From: Fragilaria crotonensis
Taxonomy: Eukaryota > Bacillariophyta > Fragilariophyceae > Fragilariales > Fragilariaceae
Direction: 5' to 3'
Assembly: GCA_022925895.1 (NCBI GenBank)
Contig: JAKSYS010000022.1
Location: 124,001-188,000, forward strand
DNA length: 64,000 bases
Shown here: positions 45,228-53,061 of the stretch, in pieces
Layout of the letters: each line of letters begins with the position of its first letter
Numbering within the stretch: position 1 is the first letter of the stretch
Notes under the pieces: model-generated
The model's database searches: none
Seen by the model: only the letters and a program-made list of their open reading frames with translations
What the model was told of the DNA's origin: nothing
Translations under genes and position numbers: made by a program

Positions 45228-46330
45228 CCGGGTATTGTCGCTCTTTGCCGCCAAAAGTGTCTTTGGTTGTGTCCGGTCTTTCGATGCTTGAACTGGGCTG
45301 TTTGAGATGGCGATGGGGATTGCGCTGGTTATTGGAGTTGTGGTTTGTGGATCTGGTCTCCATTTGCGCGTGGCATTGTTGTATCTGGTTAGTGCGTCGC
45401 ATTCGACCATAAATCTGGCTGGTCGATGTACGATCGTGAACATAAATCTCAGCAGTCGTTGTCGCATCCGTTGGTGTGTGTGCGTGGGTATGTCCTCCCC
45501 ATCGAAAAATTGTCGCAGCCCATTGCAGTCTGTCATCCATGTGAATTCTTTGCCGAATAGGTGTCGTTTATACTTTTCGATTGCCCATACGCCTGTCGCT
45601 GCCTCGCCTGTGTATGAATGCATCGCACTTTCGTTTTCGTTGCATTTGCGCGAGCTAAATGCGATTGGTCTTAGCCGAAGACGGTGCATGTGTTTATCGA
45701 AGCTGCACTGTCTGCCTTGTGTTGCTTCTTGTGTCTCGTGTTGCTTTGCTACTTCGTCGTTTGGGTCCGCCTGAAGTAGTACCGCTGCCATGCCCAGTCT
45801 ACACCAGTCCGTTTTCAGGTAGAATCTTCTCGTGTAGTCTGGTCTTGCTAACGTGGGTCGTGTCATCAGTTCATCCAGGAGTTCGTTGAGTAGTTCTGTG
45901 TCTACGTGAGTCCATTCCGTTGCCAGTGATATTTCGTTCTCGGTCGGTCTCGTGCCTTTAAGCTTTTTTATGTGCTGTCTCCATCTTCCTATTCGTAGCT
46001 CGTAGTTGGCTATCCAGTCTTGATAGAATCCGATGAGACCTATTACTTGTCGCAAGTCCGTCAGCGTGTTTGGTATCTGGTTTTTCAGATCCTCGAGTGC
46101 CTGCATTTTGGATCGCGCTGGGCGATTACCATCGGCTTCGACGTCCATGCCCACGAATTCTGCACTTTGTGGGAAGAATCGACACTTCTTCAGTTTAACT
46201 GTTACTTGATGTCGTTGCAGCACCTGTAGGACAATCTCGAAGTATTTTATTAGTGGTTTCGCGTCTTCTGAATGTAGCATGATGTCATCTACGATGACTT
46301 CAGCATCGGTCCACGGTCTTTCGCCTTTAA
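44922..46330 (-). CDS. pol: G1 second frame: RT C-terminal part and RNase H
   Basis: Opens with no ATG of its own near 46457. The coding part starts after a -1 shift near 46320, where TTAAAGG is one A shorter than expected, and carries the RT active site VIVDDIML (about 46290-46265). The RT thumb and connection follow (KLKKCRFFPQSAEFVGM), then RNase H (FYLKTDWCRLGMAAVL, IEKYKRHLFG, TDCNGL) to about residue 400. After residue 411 the methyltransferase-like domain begins. The frame ends TAA 44922-44924, beyond which another -1 shift would continue it. Confidence 0.88.
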
Positions 46331-47356
46331 TGTCACTTCTATGTCGTCGCGTATGCCTAATTCCGTCGCTTGCTGGTTCCACTGACGTTTCAATGTGTCC
46401 ACCAGGCAACAGAATGTGCCGTGTGCATTGAGGCATCCCATCGGCATGACAGTCCACCGTTTCTGTCCGCCAGGCACAAAGAATGCCGTTTTGTCACGTG
46501 ACGTTTCGTGTAGCAAGACCTGCCAGAATCCGCTTTCGAAGTCCATGGTGATGAAGTGTTTAGATCTTCCGATGTCTCTTGCTGCATCATCGCACCTGCG
46601 TGACGGGTATATGAATGGTCTCGTGATGGCATTTAGTTTTCGGTACGATACGGTTAATCTCCATATGTACTCGGACCAGTGGACGTGGTTTTGATTTGGT
46701 TTTGCTGCTAAGACCACTTGGGCTCCCCAGGGGCTGCGTGCGTCCTCTATTAGTCCGTTTTCCTCTAAGCCTCGTGCCAGTTGGGTGATGACTCTTGCTT
46801 CGTGTGGTCCATACCGTGGTACTGGGCAGCATACTGGCTGGGCGTTGCCTGTGTCGATGTGGCATACGAATCCCCGGATGTGCTGTTTGAGTCCTTCGGG
46901 TGCGAAGACGTCCCAGTATTGTTTTATCAGTTCGAGGATTGGTGGTCGTAATTCCTCTGGGCAGTCTTCCCATTGCAGGGACTTTCGGATTGTTTCTGCG
47001 TGTTTCTCGTCGTTGTATTGAATTATTGAGGTTGGATCTCGCTCGGTCACTTCCTGTTTTGTTTTAGATACCGCTATTCCGCCATTTCGGTACAACACTT
47101 CTAATGTGTCGTCGTCATCCGGCAAATATTCTGGTTCTTCATACTGGGAAGTCGGTTTTGGCCTATATGGTCTCTTTTCTGTTATGACTGGTTTGCTTCC
47201 GTCATCCATGCGTTGTTTCGCCGATTCTACTTCTTCCTTTGTGGCCGCGGATGCTGCCATTACCCTAATATGTAATTCATTGGTGGTGGTGTTCATTCCG
47301 TAAGTGATGTCGTTTGTCGTGATTTTTGTTTTGTTTTCTGTTTTTTCTTTGCTCAT
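46289..47356 (-). CDS. pol: G1 RT N-terminal part
   Basis: ATG 47356 lies in the same frame as gag, 51 nt after the gag TGA, with no stop between. It carries the RT fingers/palm: CHIDTGNAQPVCCPVPRYGP, GLIEDARSPWGAQVVLAAKP, WRLTVSYRKLNAITRPFIYP, ITMDFESGFWQV and MPMGCLNAHGTF. The frame then fails just before the VDD motif and runs out at 46289. The N-terminal ~100 residues are acidic and unassigned. Confidence 0.9.
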   Translation of the reverse strand: MSKEKTENKTKITTNDITYGMNTTTNELHIRVMAASAATKEEVESAKQRMDDGSKPVITEKRPYRPKPTSQYEEPEYLPDDDDTLEVLYRNGGIAVSKTKQEVTERDPTSIIQYNDEKHAETIRKSLQWEDCPEELRPPILELIKQYWDVFAPEGLKQHIRGFVCHIDTGNAQPVCCPVPRYGPHEARVITQLARGLEENGLIEDARSPWGAQVVLAAKPNQNHVHWSEYIWRLTVSYRKLNAITRPFIYPSRRCDDAARDIGRSKHFITMDFESGFWQVLLHETSRDKTAFFVPGGQKRWTVMPMGCLNAHGTFCCLVDTLKRQWNQQATELGIRDDIEVTLKAKDRGPMLKSS

Positions 47357-47410
47357 GTAATTCTCTTCGTGTTGTGTCTTTGTGTCCGCGTGTTCGCGGG
47401 TGTTGTGTCA
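47357..47410 (-). promoter_or_regulatory. In-frame TGA between G1 gag and pol
   Basis: Gag ends GAA TGA CAC. The following 17 codons are open and in the same frame up to ATG 47356. TGA followed by C is the leakiest stop context known in eukaryotes, so readthrough to Gag-Pol is plausible. Reinitiation at the ATG is the alternative. Confidence 0.65.
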
Positions 47411-49993
47411 TTCGCTGGGTGCCGCTGCGTAGACCGCTGTTGTTTCTGCCCTGAATCGGTCTTGTGGTGTGGGGGGTGTTCGCCTTGTTGGTGTCTCATA
47501 TTGGATGCGAAGCGTCGTGTTCCAAATGGTCAGGTGGATGTTTGGTTCCGCGTCGTCGTAGCTCCACAATGCTTTAGTCTTCCTGAGGAAGTTGATGGAC
47601 ACAATTGCTGTCGCCGCCGCGTGTTCGCTTAGCCCGAATGTTAGATTGCATGCGATTCCGTTGTATCTGAATGGTGTCCTGTACTCGATGATGTGTGTGA
47701 GTTTCAGTGTGGTGGCGGAGACTTCGACGCCTCCGATGGTCACATCTTTTTCCCCGTATGCCTGCATTGGTTTGAATGATGCGACTAGTTCTGGGAAGGT
47801 CTCTGCCATGGCTTTGTGGAATTCCAAATGGCCGATGTTGACTCCTGCGCATGAGTCGAGGGCGATTGTGAGTTTTCCTCTTCCATGGGTTGTCCCGATG
47901 GGAAATTGGCAGTGAGGTAATGTCGGCGAGATTTCGAGTGGGAGCGCATTTATGACTGTTGCCTGGAACACCCTTGCGATGAAGTGGTAGGTATCATGTC
48001 CCTTGTCCTGATTTCTGCTCCTGGTTGCGGGTCCATAATAGTCCACGGTGTCCTCCGTTTCGTCAATGTTGTTTGCAGTGTTGGTCGTTTCGCTCAATTT
48101 GCGCGTCCATTCTCGGTTGAGGTTCTTTCTGTGTCGTGCTGAGACGTCCGTGGCCATTAGTGCTACTGCATCTGCCGCACGTTCTGCATCCTTCTTGGAG
48201 ATGAAGCCGAGGTCGCGCCAGTCTCTCATTGCTTCGGCCTTCGATAGGAGTGCTTGACCTTCGCGTTTGCGTGTTCCTGTGATCGTTGGGTCGCGCTTCC
48301 GGTTTTCCCACTCTTCCCTCATTTGTTTCATTCGCCTGAACGCGGTCTTGCGCACGTCGGGGTCGTATTTGTTGGGGCAGTCACGGAAGCTGTGGAATCT
48401 GTTGACGTGGTGCGTTGTATGTCCTGTGCATCCCCAGCATTCGATAGGTCGTTCGGTGCCGCTTGCGTTTCGTAGTGCGCTTTCCGCTGGGCTGAGGAAA
48501 CAACTGGTGGATGCCAGTGTTTTTCCGCACGTCTCCATTAGGATGACTTGCTCCATTAACGGGTCGAATTCCGTGTCTGTGAATTCCAATGTTGCGGGCT
48601 GATGGGTCGCTCCGTCCATTGTGTTGTCACTATACTTCTCGTTGCTTTGATCTTCACTGTATGCCATGAACGCGCGTGCCGAGGGTTTCTGTTGGTATGG
48701 TCCGCGATTGGCATTTGGGTTGTGTGATCTGTTGATGGGTACTGGGTTGAGAGTGTTTTTAATTAGCTGAATTTGCGTTTCGATATCGCGTTCCTCTTCC
48801 ATCGCCAAGTCGCGGAGTCTTTGCAGCTGCATCAATTGTTCTTGGTTGGAGCTTGGTGGTGGGTGATGGTAACGTCGTCTGTTTAATTTGCCCTGCATAT
48901 GAGATGTGAGCGAATTAAAGAACGTTGTAGGTAGGTTGACTGGGTAATCTACTTCGGCGTTGAGTTGGTGCACGATTGCAGTGAATCTGGCATAGTGTTC
49001 GGCAATTGTGGCAGCTGTGGTTTGCCCTTTTTCGTTTGTTCCCTTTTGTTGGCATTGGATCAGTCGTGTTACCGGCGTTTCGATGATTCCTTCGCCTACG
49101 AAAGCTGGTCGCATGAGCCTTGCAACCAGTTCGTACTTGGTGTGTTGCTTAATCTCCTCGATCCAGGTGTTAAACTTGTCTTGGCTGAATTGCTCGCGTT
49201 CGAGCATGCCAAATTGGGTATCGCCTTGCAGGTACTTGCTTACGGTGATGAGCTGTTTGATGTCTCGAATTGTTTCGAGCGTGATTGCTTCGTGTAGCAT
49301 TCCGGCGGGTCCTTGTGGGAGTCGGAAGAGCACGATCTTCGTGTCCGCTCCGGGGAACAGGTTGTGTCCCGGCTGCCCTGGGATTGTGTACCTGCGCCTT
49401 GGGTCGATGGTCATTTCTGTTATGACGTATCGGGCCGTGGCTCGGAAGTTGGCTTCGTTGGCTCCCGGTTGTGGTATGTTGATGGCGCGGTGTGCCGCAC
49501 TTTGTACATGTAGAAATGTGTACTCGAATAGGGCGCTGTCGTAGTTGTTGAAGTCCTCAATTGCCAGAGTGGCACTGGTTAGGATTAGTGCTTGGTTAAA
49601 GTGGTTGACTAGGCAATCGGTCTTGTTTTTCCATTTGCCATTTCCAGACCTGATCGATTCTATGGCGTGCTCTAGTACCATGGATCTGACGTCTTGTGGG
49701 TCTGTGGTTCGGGGGCATGGTGCGAGCATGTATGTCGCCCCACTCCATGTCTTTTCTTGCAAGTTGAGCCCGCCGTCCGCCTTTAAGGTTCGTGTATTCG
49801 CGTACGGGGGTCGCCCGCCGGCTCGGCCATGGTGCCAAGGGTCATTCTGGTGGTCGAATTGGCGTGGCATGGCCGCAAATGCGTGTGTCGGGTTCGCGTT
49901 TCCCGTGATAGAGTCGGGGTTGGTACCGGGCAGGTTTCCATATAACGAGTGGTCGTTACCTATAAGGTAGGCTCGTCGTAGATCGTCCGACAT
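47408..49993 (-). CDS. gag: G1 Gag-protease, 861 codons
   Basis: ATG 49993 lies inside the 5' LTR, and the frame crosses the LTR edge at 49941 and the primer-binding site. Residues about 80-450 are a helical capsid region (GATYMLAPCPRTTD, QHTKYELVARLMRP). A variant zinc knuckle CWGCTGHTTHHVNRFHSFRDC lies near residue 520 (48376-48441). A Lys/Arg-rich stretch follows, then an aspartic-protease domain with ALDSCAGVN (about residue 711) in the place of the DSG/DTG triad. Ends at TGA 47410-47408. Intact throughout. Gag packages RNA, and the protease would cleave the polyprotein. Confidence 0.92.
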   Translation of the reverse strand: MSDDLRRAYLIGNDHSLYGNLPGTNPDSITGNANPTHAFAAMPRQFDHQNDPWHHGRAGGRPPYANTRTLKADGGLNLQEKTWSGATYMLAPCPRTTDPQDVRSMVLEHAIESIRSGNGKWKNKTDCLVNHFNQALILTSATLAIEDFNNYDSALFEYTFLHVQSAAHRAINIPQPGANEANFRATARYVITEMTIDPRRRYTIPGQPGHNLFPGADTKIVLFRLPQGPAGMLHEAITLETIRDIKQLITVSKYLQGDTQFGMLEREQFSQDKFNTWIEEIKQHTKYELVARLMRPAFVGEGIIETPVTRLIQCQQKGTNEKGQTTAATIAEHYARFTAIVHQLNAEVDYPVNLPTTFFNSLTSHMQGKLNRRRYHHPPPSSNQEQLMQLQRLRDLAMEEERDIETQIQLIKNTLNPVPINRSHNPNANRGPYQQKPSARAFMAYSEDQSNEKYSDNTMDGATHQPATLEFTDTEFDPLMEQVILMETCGKTLASTSCFLSPAESALRNASGTERPIECWGCTGHTTHHVNRFHSFRDCPNKYDPDVRKTAFRRMKQMREEWENRKRDPTITGTRKREGQALLSKAEAMRDWRDLGFISKKDAERAADAVALMATDVSARHRKNLNREWTRKLSETTNTANNIDETEDTVDYYGPATRSRNQDKGHDTYHFIARVFQATVINALPLEISPTLPHCQFPIGTTHGRGKLTIALDSCAGVNIGHLEFHKAMAETFPELVASFKPMQAYGEKDVTIGGVEVSATTLKLTHIIEYRTPFRYNGIACNLTFGLSEHAAATAIVSINFLRKTKALWSYDDAEPNIHLTIWNTTLRIQYETPTRRTPPTPQDRFRAETTAVYAAAPSE
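49922..49940 (-). promoter_or_regulatory. G1 primer-binding site (within gag)
   Basis: Directly inside the 5' LTR the element strand reads TGGAAACCTGCCCGG, beginning with the TGG that pairs with tRNA CCA. I cannot name the tRNA. Confidence 0.65.
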
Positions 49994-50117
49994 GGTCGGC
50001 TTGCTCCTATCGTGACTGGATGATTGTTGTGAGGTTGGGATCGATTCAGTGCCTTGGGAGGCTACGTCATCGGTCCACGGGTGACGGACAGTTATCTACA
50101 TATCGTCTCACGTTACA
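49941..50117 (-). repeat. G1 5' LTR, 177 bp, containing the gag start codon
   Basis: Identical to 40800-40976. The last 53 nt on the element strand are the first 17-18 codons of gag (MSDDLRRAYLIGNDHSL). Confidence 0.95.
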
Positions 50118-50127
50118 ACTCGCTCAT
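50118..50127 (-). pseudogene. Exon 1 start of the helical-repeat gene, separated by G1
   Basis: On the minus strand ATGAGCGAGT: start codon 50127-50125, codons for Ser and Glu, then the first base of codon 4. 50118-50121 is the ACTC duplication. Joined over G1, this frame runs into 40795-40733 without a shift. Start context is GAACATGA. Confidence 0.8.
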
Positions 50128-50200
50128 GTTCAATCTTTTAGTGAATTAATGTTTTGTGGACGTGCGCAAACTACATCGGGAACGTCCGGCAACACACCTC
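50128..50200 (-). promoter_or_regulatory. 5' flank of the helical-repeat gene, between G1 and E2
   Basis: 73 bp left between the two insertions. It could be 5' UTR, or a 63-nt GT-AG intron: donor at the E2 junction (GAG/GTGTGT) and acceptor TAAAAG 7 nt before the ATG. If so, an in-phase frame at 57709-57822 would be an upstream coding exon. Undecided. Confidence 0.4.
50197..50200. repeat. Target-site duplication CCTC (left of E2)
   Basis: Matches 57709-57712. Confidence 0.8.
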
Positions 50201-50455
50201 TGAATGAATTCTGCCATGAGTGCGGGATATTCGGACACCGGGACAGACCGAAGTATCTTGGGCTGACGCAAGACGCGTGCCACGTACGCATGCGCGGATG
50301 GGACACTTCATCCGCGGCATGAGGGAACAAGTCTAGAATATGCTCACTCTTTTTGTAAATAGTCAAGTTGCATGCTGCTACTAGTTGATTACTACATGTC
50401 TTAGAGTCGTCCCTGGCAATGGCGGATGCGCCGCTCTTGCGAGGGAATCAACTGA
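50201..50455 (+). repeat. E2 5' LTR, 255 bp
   Basis: TGAATGAATTCTG...AATCAACTGA, identical to 57454-57708. It differs from the E1 LTR at a handful of positions. Confidence 0.95.
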
Positions 50456-51180
50456 GTTTATCAGACCCAACATGCATGTAGCTATGTTGTAGACATTAAA
50501 TGCTTTCGTCAATGGTTGATGAGGAGGCCTGATCAGCCTCAACAGCAGAAGGAGCGCGGATTCTGCGATAATAGTCCTGTGGTCGTGGTGGTCGAATGAT
50601 CCAGGCCTGCAGCCGTGGCTCGAAGACGGTAACGCTACCGTCGGCGTGTCGGTGAACGTCTCCCGAACGCAAAGACCTAACTCCGATGGGGGGGGGTTCA
50701 ATGTGAAGCGCCATTTGGCGCCATCATAAGAGAGGGGAAAGACCGACCATAAGAGGCGTTGTTTCGCTTTCGCCGTAAAAGGTGGTGTAGCGCACGTCAT
50801 GATACTAGTATAGTGGTGTTTATGTGAACACGACACTATTTGGTACCAATCCATGCCAGGATTGGATCTTGGTTGTCTGTCTAGTACAATTTCTACGAGA
50901 TTGACTTATACTGGACATTTTCCGAACAGAGTTTGTTGTTTACATAACTTGGTAACGAATGGATGCTATAAGTATCCTTCAACCGAGAATTTTGATCGGA
51001 ATGAGTCACGATTGACATACGCGTAATGCTCACGCGTATGAACGTGAAAACCATATGGAAGCGTACGACGTACGTGTGATGGCCACGCATATGGACACGA
51101 GAACCGCACGAGCACGACAATGACTGTTGTGAGTACTCGTTCGGGTTGGTTACCTATTGTTATGGGGTCATAGATGTCCG

Positions 51181-51272
51181 AGACACGACTGTTACTTCAA
51201 GTTGGGCACGCATGCCTCCACAGACACGACTGTTACTTCAAGTTGGGCACGCATGCCTTCACAGACACGACT
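51181..51272 (+). repeat. 41-bp tandem repeat in E2 leader
   Basis: Two full units and a partial one around 'gacacgactgttacttcaag', the complement of the E1 array. Confidence 0.9.
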
Positions 51273-51596
51273 GTTTTTGCGTATGCGCGTGGCCGTTTGT
51301 GCGTTTGGTCTGCGAGGCTCCTAAGTACTCTCATCCGTGTGACCAATGCGTGACGCGTATGTCAGCCATTTGTCACGAATGCGTCATCCGCGGCAACGGA
51401 GTACTTAGGGAGTTCTTGTGAATCTACCCGTGTGACTCACAGCAAACAGGATTGGACGTGTACGTGCAAAGTATTCCTACGTAGGGAACGTACCAGGAAC
51501 ACGTACATGCACCCGAGGGCCTGGGGCTCACAATTTTGCCAAATTTGCAAACCACGCGGTTAATCCGGTAACTACCCTCCTGTCTCACTTGTCACC

Positions 51597-52934
51597 ATGG
51601 CTGATGCCAGATCCTTCACTGCTTGCCTTACCCGCTTGGGTTTTGATGTACCTACGCGGGAATTGATTGCAAACCAAGGTATTCGTACCATCAATGATCT
51701 AACTGCCTTACCTTTTCCAGAGATTGACACTATGATTCAGCACCTCTCCAGGTGGAAGCCAAAGGCGGCTGATGTCGATGACGACGATGATCCTGTCGCG
51801 TCCCCAACGTTCCCTTACCTTGCGGTTAGGAAGTTTAAGGCCCTACGCTCGTGGGCAGATTACTCCCTTCTTCGCGGCGATGCTCCAAACCCCGCTCTTT
51901 TCGATGAACGCACCTCGTCGCGCTTTCTCAATCGATTGACTGAGTTGGAGGAGATTGCTCGAGCAAAGAAGGATGGGGACGATGCGAAGGAACCGCCAAA
52001 GTTAATGTTAATGACTGCATGGCCTACTTGGATCGAACTGTTTATGACTTACCTTGCTCAGCAGAGGAGTGTCGTGGCGGGGACCCCGCTTGTTTATGTC
52101 ATCCGGGACAATGATGAGGCGGCGCCAGATGATCTTGCGCGCAATAATTGGGATTCAGTCGATGATGACTTGATCGCCACTTCCGTCCTCGAGGGTGAAA
52201 CCTTTTCTCGTGACAACAAGCGTGTGTTTGACATCCTTAAGCCCTTTGTGATGGAGGGACAGGGATGGCCATTCCTTCAGACATTTAACAAGAAGCGCGA
52301 TGGTCGCGCAGCTTTCAAGGCTTTGAAGTCGCAGGCAGAGGGCAAGTCTGCTATTGCCACTAGGAAAGCTAAGGCATATAACATGCTCGCAACAGCTACC
52401 TACACTGGCAAGGGCAAGTTCTCATTTGATCAGTATGTTGCACGTCTTCAACAGGCTCACAATGAATTGTTGTTTTTGGAAGAGCCAGTTGCTGAAACCA
52501 AGAAGGTTACAGATTTTCTGGCTGGGATACGTGACCCAAAGTTGGAGACCGCCATTCAAGGTTGCATGGGCGATGAACTAAAGTTGACCAACTTTGAAGT
52601 GTGCCAGCAGTATTTCAAGACGATTGTGGAAAATACCAAGACCAGGACCAAGTCACCTTCTGATGTTCGTGAGATCTCTAAGGTTGGAGTCGAAAAGGAC
52701 AAGAAGAAGGCTAAGCACAAGAAAGACAAGTCGAAGCCCAATGATGATGAGAAGACACCAAGTGGCATTGCAATTCATTCTGGCCAATACTCGGCCAAAG
52801 ACTACAACAAATTGAAGCCTTTGAGAAGGCGAAAGTCAAGCAGCTCCGTGAGGAAGCAAAGAAGAAGGAGAAGAAGGACAAGTCTGACGCTCGCAGCGTT
52901 GCCGTTGTCGCGACTCAGGAGGAGGCACCCCTGA
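51597..52934 (+). CDS. gag: E2 Gag, frameshifted near its C-terminus
   Basis: Nearly identical to E1 Gag for about 410 codons (ATG 51597, MADARSFTACLTRLGFD). At 52820-52822 E2 has TTT where E1 has TTTT, which throws the last ~35 codons into an Arg/Ser-rich alternative frame. The C run at 52928-52931 has four C's against six in E1; five would fit. In the expected frame Gag would end at TGA 53023-53025, in phase with pol. Either the copy is defective or the consensus lost bases in homopolymers. Confidence 0.85.
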   Translation: MADARSFTACLTRLGFDVPTRELIANQGIRTINDLTALPFPEIDTMIQHLSRWKPKAADVDDDDDPVASPTFPYLAVRKFKALRSWADYSLLRGDAPNPALFDERTSSRFLNRLTELEEIARAKKDGDDAKEPPKLMLMTAWPTWIELFMTYLAQQRSVVAGTPLVYVIRDNDEAAPDDLARNNWDSVDDDLIATSVLEGETFSRDNKRVFDILKPFVMEGQGWPFLQTFNKKRDGRAAFKALKSQAEGKSAIATRKAKAYNMLATATYTGKGKFSFDQYVARLQQAHNELLFLEEPVAETKKVTDFLAGIRDPKLETAIQGCMGDELKLTNFEVCQQYFKTIVENTKTRTKSPSDVREISKVGVEKDKKKAKHKKDKSKPNDDEKTPSGIAIHSGQYSAKDYNKLKPLRRRKSSSSVRKQRRRRRRTSLTLAALPLSRLRRRHP

Positions 52935-53022
52935 TGACAATGAAGGCACCAAGACACCTGTGGTTTCCAATGCTGGAAAACAGTTTGGTCGTGCTGCTCA
53001 TGGTGAGCAGCAGAAGCAGGCT

Positions 53023-53061
53023 TGATGCCTCGCGCCGGCTCTCGTTAAGACAGACGACCTA
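53023..53061 (+). promoter_or_regulatory. In-frame TGA and open spacer between copia gag and pol
   Basis: TGA 53023-53025 and the following 12 codons share the frame of pol ATG 53062. The same arrangement is present in E1 (TGA 11971-11969). Suggests Gag-Pol by readthrough, or Pol by reinitiation. Confidence 0.6.

Larger units (their letters stand above)
40800..50117 (-). mobile_element. Gypsy G1: full-length Ty3/gypsy-type element, 9.32 kb
   Basis: Identical 177-bp LTRs (40800-40976, 49941-50117), target duplication ACTC, polypurine tract beside the 3' LTR. Reading on the minus strand: gag-protease (49993-47408), RT-RNase H (47356-44922, frameshifted near 46320), methyltransferase-like domain (about 45227-44240), integrase and C-terminal extension (44898-41647), then about 670 bp noncoding. 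Integrase after RNase H identifies Ty3/gypsy. The LTR identity and clean host junctions mean a recent insertion. Confidence 0.95.

Noticed and set aside
49922-49940. Assigning a specific tRNA primer to G1
   Set aside because: Only the leading TGG is convincing. The remaining bases do not resemble a tRNA 3' end that I can name.
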